Source: Kiloniella laminariae (lineage in GTDB: Bacteria; Pseudomonadota; Alphaproteobacteria; Kiloniellales; Kiloniellaceae). From it: a stretch of 64,000 nt of DNA. Under the pieces are notes generated by a model. It was not told the DNA's origin and made no database searches. It saw nothing but the letters and a program-made list of their open reading frames with translations. The translations under genes and the position numbers were made by a program. The stretch is taken from assembly GCF_027214005.1 (NCBI RefSeq), contig NZ_JAPWGY010000004.1, forward strand, positions 186,001 to 250,000, read 5' to 3'. Shown here in pieces: positions 36,350 to 46,534 of this stretch (position 1 is its first letter; each line of letters starts with the position of its first letter).

Positions 36350-39300
36350 CTATTCATCTATTAAAGCGTCAGCAGCTTCAAGATTAACGGAGACAAGTTG
36401 ACTGACGCCGCGTTCGCTCATGGTTACGCCGTACAAACGATGGACCCGGGCCATGGTCATGCGGTGATGGGAAATAATCAGAAACCTGGTTGAAGTGCTG
36501 TGGACAAGCTCTTCAACCAGTTTGCAGAAACGATCGACATTGGCATCGTCGAGGGGGGCATCAACCTCGTCCAGAACACAGATCGGGGCAGGATTGGTCA
36601 GGAAAACGGCAAAAAGCAGGGCAAGGGCAGTCAGCGCCTGCTCTCCACCGGAAAGCAAAGACATTACCTGAAGCCGTTTCCCAGGGGGACTGGCCATGAT
36701 TTCCAATCCTGCCTGAAGAGGGTCTTCGGCATCAACAAGGCTGAGATGTGCCTGCCCGCCACCAAAAAGCCGAACAAAAAGATCAGAGAAATGCGCATTT
36801 ACCCGGGCAAAGGCTTTGAGAAGGCGGTCTCGCCCTTCCCGGTTCAGATTTGAGATGCCCTGGCGCAATTTACTGATTGCCTGTAACAGGTCTTCCTTGT
36901 CCCCAAGCATGGCCTTGATCTGGGCTTCAAGCTCTTCTGCCTCTTTTTCTGCGCGCAGGTTTACCGGACCCATGTTGTCGCGCTCGGCAGTCAGGCGGTT
37001 ATGTTTCCTCATCACTTCTTCCCGAAGAGGAAGGTCATCACCCAACTTGATATCCGCTATGGAAAGCGCTTTTTCCAGTGAGTAACCAAGCCGCTCGCGA
37101 ACCCGGTCAATCAGAATTGCCATAGCCTGTTTGGCCTGGGCGACTTCAGATTCAGCCCGGATCATGTTTTCCCTGGCCTGGGAGAGATCCTGTTCGGATT
37201 CACGTAATTGCCGATCTGCCTCTGCCTGCTGAAGTTCCGCTGCTCGAAGGTTGTCCGCGGCACTTTTTCTGTCTGTGTCTACGGCGGCAATCAGCTTTTC
37301 TATTGCAACATGCTGTTTTTGCAAAAGAAGAGGTTTTTCCTGCCAGACAGAAATTTCAGCTTCTGTGCGTTTTATTCGCGTGCTGATTTCCCCAAGGTAC
37401 TGGTCTGATTCCCGGGTGCGTCTTAGCCAGGAATCCAGCTCGGCCGCAATGGCGCCCAGTCGTTGCTTGCGCCCGTCGGCATCTCTTTTGTGTTGTTCGA
37501 GCTTAGCCCGATCGGCTGAGAGAATCTGGCGACTGTTTGATAGCTCGCTTCGCAATTCGGAAACTTTTTCTTTTTCGCTATCGAGATCAGGGAGTTGTTG
37601 AAGTTCGCGGTTTTGAGCGTCGTAACCTGAACTTGCATCCTTTTTTTCCTGCTGTAGGCGCAGCAGATTTTCTTCAACGACTTCCAGCTGCGACAACAGG
37701 CGGGAATCTTTTTGTGTCAGCTCGACCTGTTTGTTCCGTTCATTTGTCAGGGTTGCGAAGGCGCTGTTTACCCGGCTCCGGGCTTCCTTTTCTTTCTGGG
37801 AAAGTGTCTCGCGTAATTCTTTTTCAGAAAGGTAGGCAGCTCTGGCTGTTCCGCTGATTTCTTCCGTAATCCTCTGCTGTTTTTCGAGGGCACGCAGACG
37901 ATTCTTCTGTGCAAGACGTACTGCTGTGGGAGAGGGGGCGTCTTCCCTTACGGTCAGTCCATCCCAGCGCCACAAAGTACCTTCGCGGGAGACCAGTCTT
38001 TGCCCTGGAGCAAGCTGGGCATAGAGGGCATCTGTCACGGCTCTGGATTCAATTACACCAATTTGCGAGAGACGGCTATGCATGCGTTCAGGGCTATCCA
38101 CATACTCTATAAGCGAGGTGACCCCTTCTGGCAGTTGGGGGAGATTTTCGCGGCGGGGAATATTGTGCCAATGGGCTACAGCACTTTCTTCTGATCCGGC
38201 ATTTAGATCTTCTCCCAATGCAGCGCCCAGGGCTTTTTCGTATCCGGGGGTTACGGAAAGCTCTTCCATAATAGGGTGAGTTATGGCGCCGGTTTCATCC
38301 TGAAGCATTTCTTTCAGGGCATTGACCTCTGCCGTGACCTGTTGGTGATTATTCCGGGCGGTCTGCATTTGTTCGAGAAGAAGTTCTTCCTGCTGTCGTG
38401 CCTTTAGAAGCTGTTTTTCCAGCTCTTCTGATGCCGTTGTGGCTTCTTGAAGGGAGATTTCGGCTGTTTGTACTTTTGTTGCAGCTTCTTTCAATGCTGC
38501 GTCGTTGATTCTCTGTTCTTTCAGCTGCTTCTGAAGGCTGAGTTGCTGATCTATCAGGGTTGAGTGTCGATCAATCTGAATTTTCAATTCAGAAAGACGC
38601 CGTGTCATGACCGTTGTGCGGGCCTCGTTTGCTGCGATCCTGTTGCTGATCTCGCTCAGGGAGCGATCCGTTTCGGTTACTTTTTTTGCGCCGTCGGAGC
38701 AGAGTTGTTCGAGCTGTTGTCGCCTGTCATGTGCGGTCAGTTCGAGCTGGTTGATATCCGCCTTTTCCTTGTTCAGGCGCTGTTCTGCTTCCTTGGCATC
38801 CTTGTGGATACCCGCAGCCCGTTCACGGTCTTTTGTCAGTTGCTGCAGAAGTTCGGTTGCCTGTGTGAGGGCTGAAGCTGCTTGCTGTTCTTCGCGTTGG
38901 AGGTTTTCCCGGTCCAATAACAAGCGCTGCAGCCTAGCTGACAGGGTTGTTTCAGCTTCGCGCAGGTTAGGCAGTTTTGCCGTTATTTCCAGCTGTGCTG
39001 TCGATTTTTGGGCAACAATTGCAGTTTTTTCAGAAACGGTTTTCTGGTTTCCGGTGAGATTCGCTGCTGCTGTATTCAGGAGAGCCTGTGCATCCACTGA
39101 TTCGTAGTGCAGCAGGATGGCTTCATGTTGGCGGATCAGTTCGGCAAGATTGCGGTATCGGCTGGCTTGACGGGCCTGTTTTTTCAGTCCCTGAAGCTGG
39201 GCTTCTAGCGTGGTGACAACGTCTTCAAGTCGTTCGAGGTTGCTTTCAGCAGCCTTGAGGCGCAACTCTGCTTCGTGTCGCCGTGAATGCAGGCCTGTGA

Positions 39301-39811
39301 TCCCTGCAGCTTCTTCAAGAAGAAGGCGGCGGTTGGCAGGACGAGCATTGATGATCTCGCCAATGCGCCCCTGGCTGACCAATGCGGTCGATTGTGAGCC
39401 ACTGGCCGCATCCGCGAAGAGCAGCTGGACATCTCGTGCTCTGACATCCTTGCCGTTTACCTTGTAATTTGACCCGCTGCCCCGGGCGATTCGTCGTACG
39501 ACCTCAATTTCCTGATACTCGTTGAAAGCTGCAGGAGCTGTCCGGTCTTCATTGTTAAGAACAAGGCAGACTTCGGCAAGATTACGCGGGGGACGGTTTG
39601 ACGAGCCTGCAAAGATAACATCGTCCATCTCGCTTCCCCGCATGCGCTTGGCGGAGGTCTCTCCCATTACCCAGCGCAGGGCCTCAACCAGATTGGATTT
39701 GCCACAACCATTTGGGCCGACAATGCCGGTCATACCGGATTCGATCAGCAATTCTGTCTGATCAACAAAGGATTTGAACCCGCTAAGGCGTAGTTTGTTA
39801 AACTGAACCAA
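36350..39811 (-). CDS. smc: Chromosome segregation protein SMC
   Basis: Structural-maintenance-of-chromosomes ATPase of 1153 residues. Walker A is GPNGCGKSNLVEALRW near residue 33, followed by a first coiled coil, a hinge around HPIMEELSVTPGYEKALGAALG (about residues 500-650), a second coiled coil, the ABC signature LLSGGEQALTALALLF and Walker B PICVLDEVDAPLDDAN. It condenses and segregates the chromosome as a dimer with ScpA/B. It lies downstream of, and on the same strand as, the DsbA-like gene, as in many alphaproteobacteria. Confidence 0.97.
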   Translation of the reverse strand: MVQFNKLRLSGFKSFVDQTELLIESGMTGIVGPNGCGKSNLVEALRWVMGETSAKRMRGSEMDDVIFAGSSNRPPRNLAEVCLVLNNEDRTAPAAFNEYQEIEVVRRIARGSGSNYKVNGKDVRARDVQLLFADAASGSQSTALVSQGRIGEIINARPANRRLLLEEAAGITGLHSRRHEAELRLKAAESNLERLEDVVTTLEAQLQGLKKQARQASRYRNLAELIRQHEAILLHYESVDAQALLNTAAANLTGNQKTVSEKTAIVAQKSTAQLEITAKLPNLREAETTLSARLQRLLLDRENLQREEQQAASALTQATELLQQLTKDRERAAGIHKDAKEAEQRLNKEKADINQLELTAHDRRQQLEQLCSDGAKKVTETDRSLSEISNRIAANEARTTVMTRRLSELKIQIDRHSTLIDQQLSLQKQLKEQRINDAALKEAATKVQTAEISLQEATTASEELEKQLLKARQQEELLLEQMQTARNNHQQVTAEVNALKEMLQDETGAITHPIMEELSVTPGYEKALGAALGEDLNAGSEESAVAHWHNIPRRENLPQLPEGVTSLIEYVDSPERMHSRLSQIGVIESRAVTDALYAQLAPGQRLVSREGTLWRWDGLTVREDAPSPTAVRLAQKNRLRALEKQQRITEEISGTARAAYLSEKELRETLSQKEKEARSRVNSAFATLTNERNKQVELTQKDSRLLSQLEVVEENLLRLQQEKKDASSGYDAQNRELQQLPDLDSEKEKVSELRSELSNSRQILSADRAKLEQHKRDADGRKQRLGAIAAELDSWLRRTRESDQYLGEISTRIKRTEAEISVWQEKPLLLQKQHVAIEKLIAAVDTDRKSAADNLRAAELQQAEADRQLRESEQDLSQARENMIRAESEVAQAKQAMAILIDRVRERLGYSLEKALSIADIKLGDDLPLREEVMRKHNRLTAERDNMGPVNLRAEKEAEELEAQIKAMLGDKEDLLQAISKLRQGISNLNREGRDRLLKAFARVNAHFSDLFVRLFGGGQAHLSLVDAEDPLQAGLEIMASPPGKRLQVMSLLSGGEQALTALALLFAVFLTNPAPICVLDEVDAPLDDANVDRFCKLVEELVHSTSTRFLIISHHRMTMARVHRLYGVTMSERGVSQLVSVNLEAADALIDE

Positions 39812-39967
39812 AGTGGCTGGGCTCCGGTCTGTGGATGTAGGCGCTATCGATGAGGTTCCCTCGATAGAGCGGGAAGATGGCCAGTGTAATCACCTGAAAA
39901 GAGTAGCTTGCTCACCGGGAATCTGCAACGTGCGTTCTCACCCGCCAGATGGGGGAGCAGACAAAAG

Positions 39968-39996
39968 AAAAGGCCTCTGATTGTCAGGGGCCTTTT
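39968..39996 (-). terminator. Terminator after the DsbA-like gene
   Basis: On the minus strand, a 13-bp near-perfect stem (AAAAGGCCYCTGA/TCAGRGGCCTTTT, one wobble) with a 3-nt loop runs into TTTTCTTTTGT. It separates the DsbA-like gene from smc. Confidence 0.85.
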
Positions 39997-40019
39997 CGGG
40001 GCAGAGGAGTTAGCGGCAA

Positions 40020-40640
40020 TCAGCTGGCATCTTCCAGTAATTCATTCATGGCGTCATAGTCCCGGCCACCGGGATAGAGTTTCTCGTTCAGAATAAAGCT
40101 TGGGGTTGACTGAACCCCAAGTCGTTTCCCTTCCTGAGCCTGGGTAACGACCCGTTTCTGGAGCTCTTCATCCGCAAGGCATTTTTCAAGCTGTTCTTTG
40201 CTGACACCAGCCAGTGAAGCGATTTTGGCCAGTTCTCCTTTGGGGTCACCGCCAAAAGCCCATGTTTGCTGCTGCTTGAACAGAAAATCGAGGAAGGTGA
40301 AATAGCGATCGCCTTCAAAGCACTCTGTTGCGAGGGCACCGATAAAGGCCACACCATCCAGAGGCATGTGACGAAAGACAAGTCTCGCACGGCCGGTTTC
40401 AATCCAGTTGGTCTTGATCTGTGGCAAGACATCCTTGTGGAAATTGGCACAGTGCGGACAAGTCAGGGAGGCGTACTCAATCAAAGTTACCGGTGCGTTC
40501 TTGTCACCAAGAATGTGATCCTGTTCCGTTACTTCTCCCAGAGCATAGGCTGGAGAAAAGGGAGCAAGGGTTGCAGCCAGTGGCAAACCTGCAGCAAGAG
40601 TTGCTGCGTTGCGGATGAAAAGCCGTCTGTTCATTGTCAT
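40020..40640 (-). CDS. DsbA family periplasmic thiol oxidoreductase
   Basis: Thioredoxin-fold protein of 206 residues. The N-terminus NRRLFIRNAATLAAGLPLAA resembles a twin-arginine (Tat) signal. The active site is CPHC at residues 61-64 in EYASLTCPHCANFHKD, and the cis-proline loop is QSTPSFILNEKLYPGG. It resembles the DsbA/Com1/ScsC-like group common in alphaproteobacteria. Its position between the DUF721 gene and smc is conserved in that class. Confidence 0.92.
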   Translation of the reverse strand: MTMNRRLFIRNAATLAAGLPLAATLAPFSPAYALGEVTEQDHILGDKNAPVTLIEYASLTCPHCANFHKDVLPQIKTNWIETGRARLVFRHMPLDGVAFIGALATECFEGDRYFTFLDFLFKQQQTWAFGGDPKGELAKIASLAGVSKEQLEKCLADEELQKRVVTQAQEGKRLGVQSTPSFILNEKLYPGGRDYDAMNELLEDAS

Positions 40641-40735
40641 TATAATCCCAGGTGTGCGTACAAAAGCTGATTCAAACTGTTCCTAACCTAGTCTAGGGGG
40701 AACTGTGGCGGCAATAGGGCGGATAGCCACATAGA

Positions 40736-41362
40736 TCATTTAGGTGTTTTTTGCTTGGCTTTGAGGGTTGTTGCAAGCTCTTCCAGAGCAGAGCGCAGGG
40801 AGTCGTTCTGAATATTTGAGAATTCCTGGGCAATGGACTGGCGTTCACCGGGAGTGAGCTTGGGGAGCTGCGGCTTTTGTGAAGCCTTTTTCTGGGGCAG
40901 GGGCGCCTGCTGTAACGAGAGGCGGGCAACAGCCCGATAACCGAAATGGCTGTTAATCCGTTCGATAATTTGCGGAGCCTGCTGCTGGATGGTCAGGGCG
41001 AAAGCGGGATCGGCCTTGAGTAACAGGGTGCCATCGTTGCGTATACCCTGGGGAGGATAGCTCAGTTTAACCGGGATGCACTGGGTAGAGAGTTCCTGTC
41101 CGACGATGTTCGCCCAGTCTTCCAGCAAACCACCCTCGGCAAAACCGCGTTTGCCAATCAGTTTGCGGGTGAGGCGCGGCAAGGTAGCCGAGATTGGGGC
41201 CATTGTCTTGAAACGCCGGGTTGAGGCCTCGGATTCTGCCGATTTCGATTCAGTCGAAGCTTTCGAAGCTGCACGTGGTTTGCGTGGAGGAGGCATTGGT
41301 TCTTGTCTGTCTTTACTTGTGTTTTGGCTCTGGTTGGGTTTTGGTCCAGAGGCTTTATGCAT
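40736..41362 (-). CDS. DUF721 (DciA-like) protein
   Basis: A 208-residue protein. The first 60 residues are low-complexity, Lys/Pro/Ser-rich and probably disordered; the C-terminal part is the DUF721 domain (LIGKRGFAEGGLLEDWANIV, then IIERINSHFGYRAVARL). DUF721 proteins are the DciA family of replicative helicase loaders, so a role with DnaB is inferred. The ATG at 41362 is chosen because AGAGGAC precedes it. The ATG and that ribosome-binding site are enclosed in an 11-bp inverted repeat (see 41360-41389). Confidence 0.85.
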   Translation of the reverse strand: MHKASGPKPNQSQNTSKDRQEPMPPPRKPRAASKASTESKSAESEASTRRFKTMAPISATLPRLTRKLIGKRGFAEGGLLEDWANIVGQELSTQCIPVKLSYPPQGIRNDGTLLLKADPAFALTIQQQAPQIIERINSHFGYRAVARLSLQQAPLPQKKASQKPQLPKLTPGERQSIAQEFSNIQNDSLRSALEELATTLKAKQKTPK

Positions 41363-41389
41363 GATACTGTCCTCTTGAACAGTATCATG
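41360..41389. promoter_or_regulatory. CTGT-N8-ACAG palindrome between the DUF721 gene and mutY
   Basis: Perfect inverted repeat CATGATACTGT / ACAGTATCATG with 8 bases between. On DNA it has the shape of a dimeric repressor operator and equals the CTGT-N8-ACAG core of the gammaproteobacterial LexA box. On the DUF721 mRNA it is a hairpin with the ribosome-binding site in the loop and the start codon at the base of the stem. Which role applies is unknown. Confidence 0.55.
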
Positions 41390-41441
41390 CAGGAACAAAA
41401 AGAATAACAGGATCTATTCATCAGGGTGTAACGACAAGTTA

Positions 41442-42566
41442 ATGCTGGAAACAAAACGTCCTCTTTCAGAATGTACAGCCTTTCAGGATACCTCTCTTGT
41501 GATCGCGCCGAGATTGCTGCCCTGGTATGACCGTCATGCCCGGGAACTGCCCTGGCGCAAGGGACCTCAAAAAATGAGGGGGAGCGGGGATCAGAGAGAG
41601 CTTGCCGTTCCTTATCACGTCTGGCTCAGCGAGATCATGCTGCAGCAGACAACTGTCGCAACGGTGAAGGCATATTTTCTCAAGTTTCTGGCGATTTGGC
41701 CTACTGTTGAGGACCTTGCGCAGGCAGACTTGGATCAGGTTCTGACAGCCTGGGCAGGGCTGGGGTACTATGCACGGGCGCGCAACCTGCACCGCTGTGC
41801 CCAGGTTGTTGCTGAAGAACTGGACGGTATTTTCCCCGACAATGAAGCGGCATTGCTCAAGCTGCCCGGTGTCGGGCCCTATACGGCAGCGGCGATTGCC
41901 GCGATTGCCTTTGACCGTCCCGCGGCGGTTGTTGATGGGAATGTCGAGCGGGTCATCGCCCGGTTTTATGCGCTGCAGGACCCCTTGCCTGGTGTGAAGA
42001 CCGAAATCAGGACCCTGGCAGCAAAGCAGACACCGCAAGAACGGTCAGGGGATTATGCGCAGGCCATGATGGATCTGGGGGCAACAATCTGCACCCCGCG
42101 CAACCCGGCCTGTGTTCTCTGCCCTATACAGGCTGGTTGCCTGGGACGGGAAAAGGGAATTGCCGCTGAGTTGCCGAAAAAAGCTCCAAAAAAGCTCAAG
42201 CCGATCCGCCGGGCTTTTGCCTATCTCTTTCGAGATGAGGAGGGATCGGTACTGTTACGTCGACGGGCTGAAAGCGGGCTTTTGGGTGGGATGGTAGAGG
42301 TGCCGAGCGGGAGCTGGGGGGAAGCGCCAGAGCCGGAGCGGGATCGTTTTCTCGATGATCTGGGGCACTGGAGTTTGCTGGAAGGTCAGGTGAAGCACAC
42401 CTTTACCCATTTCCATTTCGAGATTTCACTGTTGCAGGCCAAAGTTGGCAAGGATGAGAAAGAGCAGATCGCAGGGAAAGTCGGTGGAAGCTGGCATGTG
42501 GCAGAGGAATTCTCCGGACTTGCTTTGCCTACCGTCATGAAAAAGATTCTGTATCAGGCTGTATAA
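41442..42566 (+). CDS. mutY: A/G-specific adenine DNA glycosylase MutY
   Basis: Base-excision repair enzyme that removes adenine mispaired with 8-oxoguanine. The 374-residue protein has the helix-hairpin-helix LPGVGPYTAAAIAAIAF with the catalytic Asp in AVVDGNVERVIAR, iron-sulfur cysteines in CTPRNPACVLCPIQAGC, and the C-terminal NUDIX-like domain ending with HTFTHFHFEISLL. An insertion of about 15 residues lies between LPWRKGPQ and PYHVWLSEIMLQQTTV. It is divergent from the DUF721 gene; the palindrome at 41360-41389 lies between them. Confidence 0.95.
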   Translation: MLETKRPLSECTAFQDTSLVIAPRLLPWYDRHARELPWRKGPQKMRGSGDQRELAVPYHVWLSEIMLQQTTVATVKAYFLKFLAIWPTVEDLAQADLDQVLTAWAGLGYYARARNLHRCAQVVAEELDGIFPDNEAALLKLPGVGPYTAAAIAAIAFDRPAAVVDGNVERVIARFYALQDPLPGVKTEIRTLAAKQTPQERSGDYAQAMMDLGATICTPRNPACVLCPIQAGCLGREKGIAAELPKKAPKKLKPIRRAFAYLFRDEEGSVLLRRRAESGLLGGMVEVPSGSWGEAPEPERDRFLDDLGHWSLLEGQVKHTFTHFHFEISLLQAKVGKDEKEQIAGKVGGSWHVAEEFSGLALPTVMKKILYQAV

Positions 42567-42597
42567 CTGAAGAGAGCTTCAAAGACGTGATGATCAA

Positions 42598-42640
42598 TCA
42601 AAAAGAAAAAGACCTGTTAATCAGGCCTTTTTCTTTTTGA
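42598..42640. terminator. Bidirectional terminator between mutY and ccrM
   Basis: A long stem TCAAAAAGAAAAAGxCCTG / CAGGxCTTTTTCTTTTTGA with a 5-nt loop between the convergent genes, T-rich on both strands. Confidence 0.88.
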
Positions 42641-42648
42641 TTTCGGAT

Positions 42649-43819
<1,171 letters not shown>

Positions 43820-43839
<20 letters not shown>

Positions 43840-44467
43840 GCTCACGCACAGGACGAAATGTGCGACGATGTGCAGGCGTAACCCCAAGATCTAGTAGTGC
43901 GGCACGATGTTCGGCTGTCCCATAACCTTGGTTTCTTTCCCAGCCGTAACCTGGATAATGTATCGAGAGTTGCTGCATTTGTCTGTCTCTTTCGACCTTT
44001 GCAACGACAGACGCGGCGGCAATGGACAGGCTGAGGCTGTCCCCCTTGATCACGGTTTGTCCGGGGCAGGGCAGTTCTGGGAGGCGGTTCCCATCAATCA
44101 GCGCACCATCAGGACACATCCCGAGATTTTGAAAAGCGCGTTGCATTGCAAGTAGCGATGCCTGAAGAATGTTAAGCGCATCGATTTCTTCAACAGATGA
44201 CTGTCCGAGTGCGATTTTGACAACTCCACCTGTATTCAGCTGCGTCAGTTCCTCAGCAAGCTGCCTTCGTTTTGTCGCGGTCAGCTTTTTTGAATCATCC
44301 AGCTTTCTTAGTAGCGATAAAGGCGTGCGGGCTTGGTCAAGCCAGGCGGCGGCCGCAACAACCGGACCAGCCCAGGGGCCGCGACCTACCTCATCCAGTC
44401 CAACAATAATTGCCGGGTCAATAGCGAGCTGTTTTTGGAATTCGATTTCTATTTGAAAGTCAGGCAT
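43820..44467 (-). CDS. rnhB: Ribonuclease HII
   Basis: Endonuclease that cleaves RNA in RNA-DNA hybrids, including single ribonucleotides. The 215-residue form begins with MPDFQIEIEFQ. Catalytic acids Asp25 and Glu26 are in GLDEVGRGPWAGPVV, with further motifs DALIDGNRLPELP and SIAAASVVAKVERD. The frame extends to 44512 inside the antiporter gene; the ATG at 44467 avoids that overlap. It is upstream of ccrM on the same strand, a pairing seen in other alphaproteobacteria. Confidence 0.94.
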
Positions 44468-44480
44468 AACCGTTTTGGGG

Positions 44481-45929
44481 CTATGATTTGACGACGCTGT
44501 CGATCGCGTCATCTGTTTCTGGAGCGCTTGCTGGCGTAGATAGATCCTGTTTGTCAGCCGTGGGGGCCATCTTGGTTTCCATCTGTGCTGGCGTTACTTC
44601 ATTCTGTGATGGCTCCTCGGCTTTTGCTTCTGACTCCTGAGGGCTTTTCCCCAGTTTCGCCAGCACAGTGGTGACGAAAACCTGCAGAGTCAGGCTGGCG
44701 CGCCTGATGGCATTGACTTCGGGGCCATAGGTCAAACGCATTGTTTCCCGCCCGGAGGTGACGCCCAGTTGTCCGATTTGATGTAATCTGCGGGCGCTGA
44801 AAAGCCAGAAGGGACTGGTAAAGAGCGAGATAACAGTTACGGAAACCACAAGCCGGTAATTGTCATCACTCAGCACACCAGCACCAATCCCCAGTGCAGC
44901 GAGAATAAAAGAAAACTCCCCGAGCTGGGCCAGAAGGGCACCTGAAATAAAGGCTCTCGGCCAGCTTTCGCCGAGAAACCGCAGCAGGACAATGTTGAAA
45001 GCCGTTTTGAAAAGAGCAACGAAGAGAACGAGCAGAAAGACCAGGCCAAGATTCTCCCAGATATAGGATGCATCAAGAAGCAGGCCGATAGAGAGGAAGA
45101 AGACCATCAGCAAAATACTTTGAATCGGCGCTACCTGGCGAATCATTACCTTGTGACTGGCTGAGTTTCCGAGAACCAGTCCTGCAAGGAAAGCACCGTA
45201 TGCTGCTGAAAGCCCCATGATCCCAGAAAGTGCTGCGGCGCCAAAACAGAAGGCCATGCCTGCAAGTGGTGTGAGATCCTCGTTATCCCCGATGGAGCGG
45301 GCAAAGGGAATTTGCAGACCGCGTCTTTTGCTTAGAAAGGCCAGCAACAAGGCAAGGAACGCGATGGAGAAGCCGACCTTGATTATCGCTTCGCTGCCGG
45401 TGCCACCTTCACTGCCAAAGGAACCTACGAGCAACATCATGGGGACAACGGCGAGATCCTGAGCAATAAGGATACCAATCGTTACCTGCCCCACACGGGT
45501 GTTCTGTTCATTGATTTCCTTGAGCATCTTGACCGCGACGGCTGTACTGGAAAGTGCAAAGACAAAGCCGAAGAAGAGGCTCAATTCGATGCTCCAGTCC
45601 AGGGCATAGCCAAGTGCGAGCATGCCGCCGACACCCACGCCTATTTGCAGGGCGGTTGTGACGAGTGCTATTTTCCAGACTTCTTTGATGCCGCGCAGGG
45701 AGAGTTCCATTCCGATGACAAACAGCAACATCAGGACCCCGAGTTCAGCAAGGGTTGAGATGTTGTCGCGATTGTCTACGAGGCCGAGACCTGTCGGACC
45801 CAGCAGGACGCCAGCGAGGATGTACCCAAGTACAGGGGGTTGTTTGAAGTGCCGCATGGCAATCCCGCAGGCCAAGGCTCCCAAAATGACGATTGCCAGA
45901 CCTGTTAGGCTACCACTGTGATCGTGCAT
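44481..45929 (-). CDS. CPA2 (Kef-type) cation:proton antiporter
   Basis: Integral membrane antiporter of 482 residues in the monovalent cation:proton antiporter-2 family. The N-terminus has about twelve helices with PPVLGYILAGVLLGPTGLGLV and TLAELGVLMLLFVIGMELSL, both typical of KefB/YbaL relatives. The C-terminal 80 residues are hydrophilic and rich in Glu, Ala and Thr, with no TrkA-N nucleotide-binding domain, so regulation by NAD or glutathione as in KefB/C is not evident. Probably exchanges K+ or Na+ for protons. Confidence 0.9.
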   Translation of the reverse strand: MHDHSGSLTGLAIVILGALACGIAMRHFKQPPVLGYILAGVLLGPTGLGLVDNRDNISTLAELGVLMLLFVIGMELSLRGIKEVWKIALVTTALQIGVGVGGMLALGYALDWSIELSLFFGFVFALSSTAVAVKMLKEINEQNTRVGQVTIGILIAQDLAVVPMMLLVGSFGSEGGTGSEAIIKVGFSIAFLALLLAFLSKRRGLQIPFARSIGDNEDLTPLAGMAFCFGAAALSGIMGLSAAYGAFLAGLVLGNSASHKVMIRQVAPIQSILLMVFFLSIGLLLDASYIWENLGLVFLLVLFVALFKTAFNIVLLRFLGESWPRAFISGALLAQLGEFSFILAALGIGAGVLSDDNYRLVVSVTVISLFTSPFWLFSARRLHQIGQLGVTSGRETMRLTYGPEVNAIRRASLTLQVFVTTVLAKLGKSPQESEAKAEEPSQNEVTPAQMETKMAPTADKQDLSTPASAPETDDAIDSVVKS

Positions 45930-45997
45930 CGGTGTTTTCTGTCCTGTTGTGTTCTGGGTCTATTGTGAAGGAAAGAGTTTTCCCTGACTTGCCTGAT

Positions 45998-46534
45998 TCA
46001 GGAAAGGTGTTCCTGCAGGCGTGGCATTAATTCTACCAGATTACAGGGGCGATGGCGATTATCCAGCTGTGATCTCAGAATTTCTCCCCATCCATCCTTG
46101 CATGCTGAAGGTGATCCTGGCAGGGCAAAGAGATAGGTTCCTTTTGCGACACCGCCGATTGCTCTGCTTTGCATGGTTGAGGTGCCAATTTTGGCGAAGC
46201 TGATCCAGCGGAAGAGTTCGCCAAAACCCTCAATCTCTTTTTCCATTACAGCTTTCAGGGCTTCGGGTGTTGTATCCCGCCCGGTTACCCCGGTGCCTCC
46301 GGTAGAAATAACAACGTCGATGTCAGGGTCGTTCACATGAGATGTGAAGGTTGCGATAATCCTGTCCAGATCGTCCTTGACGATAGATCTGGCGCAGACC
46401 TTGTGCCCATCTTCCAGAATCATTTTTTCCAGAATATCCCCAGAGCGGTCATCCGCGGCGGTTCTGGAATCGGAAACTGTTACGATTGCAATGTTAACAG
46501 GCAGAAAAGGGCGAGTTTCATCGAGCTTTGGCAT
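45998..46534 (-). CDS. moaB: Molybdenum cofactor biosynthesis protein MoaB/MogA-like
   Basis: MoCF-domain protein of 178 residues that binds molybdopterin. VNIAIVTVSDSRTAADDRSG, VVISTGGTGVTGRDTTPEALKAV and IGGVAKGTYLFALPGSPSACKDGW are the classic segments. It belongs to the MoaB group; adenylylation of molybdopterin is the expected role, although E. coli MoaB itself is not essential. Its start overlaps the 3' end of the lytic transglycosylase gene by 17 bases. Confidence 0.92.
   Translation of the reverse strand: MPKLDETRPFLPVNIAIVTVSDSRTAADDRSGDILEKMILEDGHKVCARSIVKDDLDRIIATFTSHVNDPDIDVVISTGGTGVTGRDTTPEALKAVMEKEIEGFGELFRWISFAKIGTSTMQSRAIGGVAKGTYLFALPGSPSACKDGWGEILRSQLDNRHRPCNLVELMPRLQEHLS

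Noticed and set aside
41376-41396. Alphaproteobacterial LexA box (GTTC-N7-GTTC) near mutY
   Set aside because: Two GAAC elements are present but 12 bases apart rather than 7, so the site does not fit.
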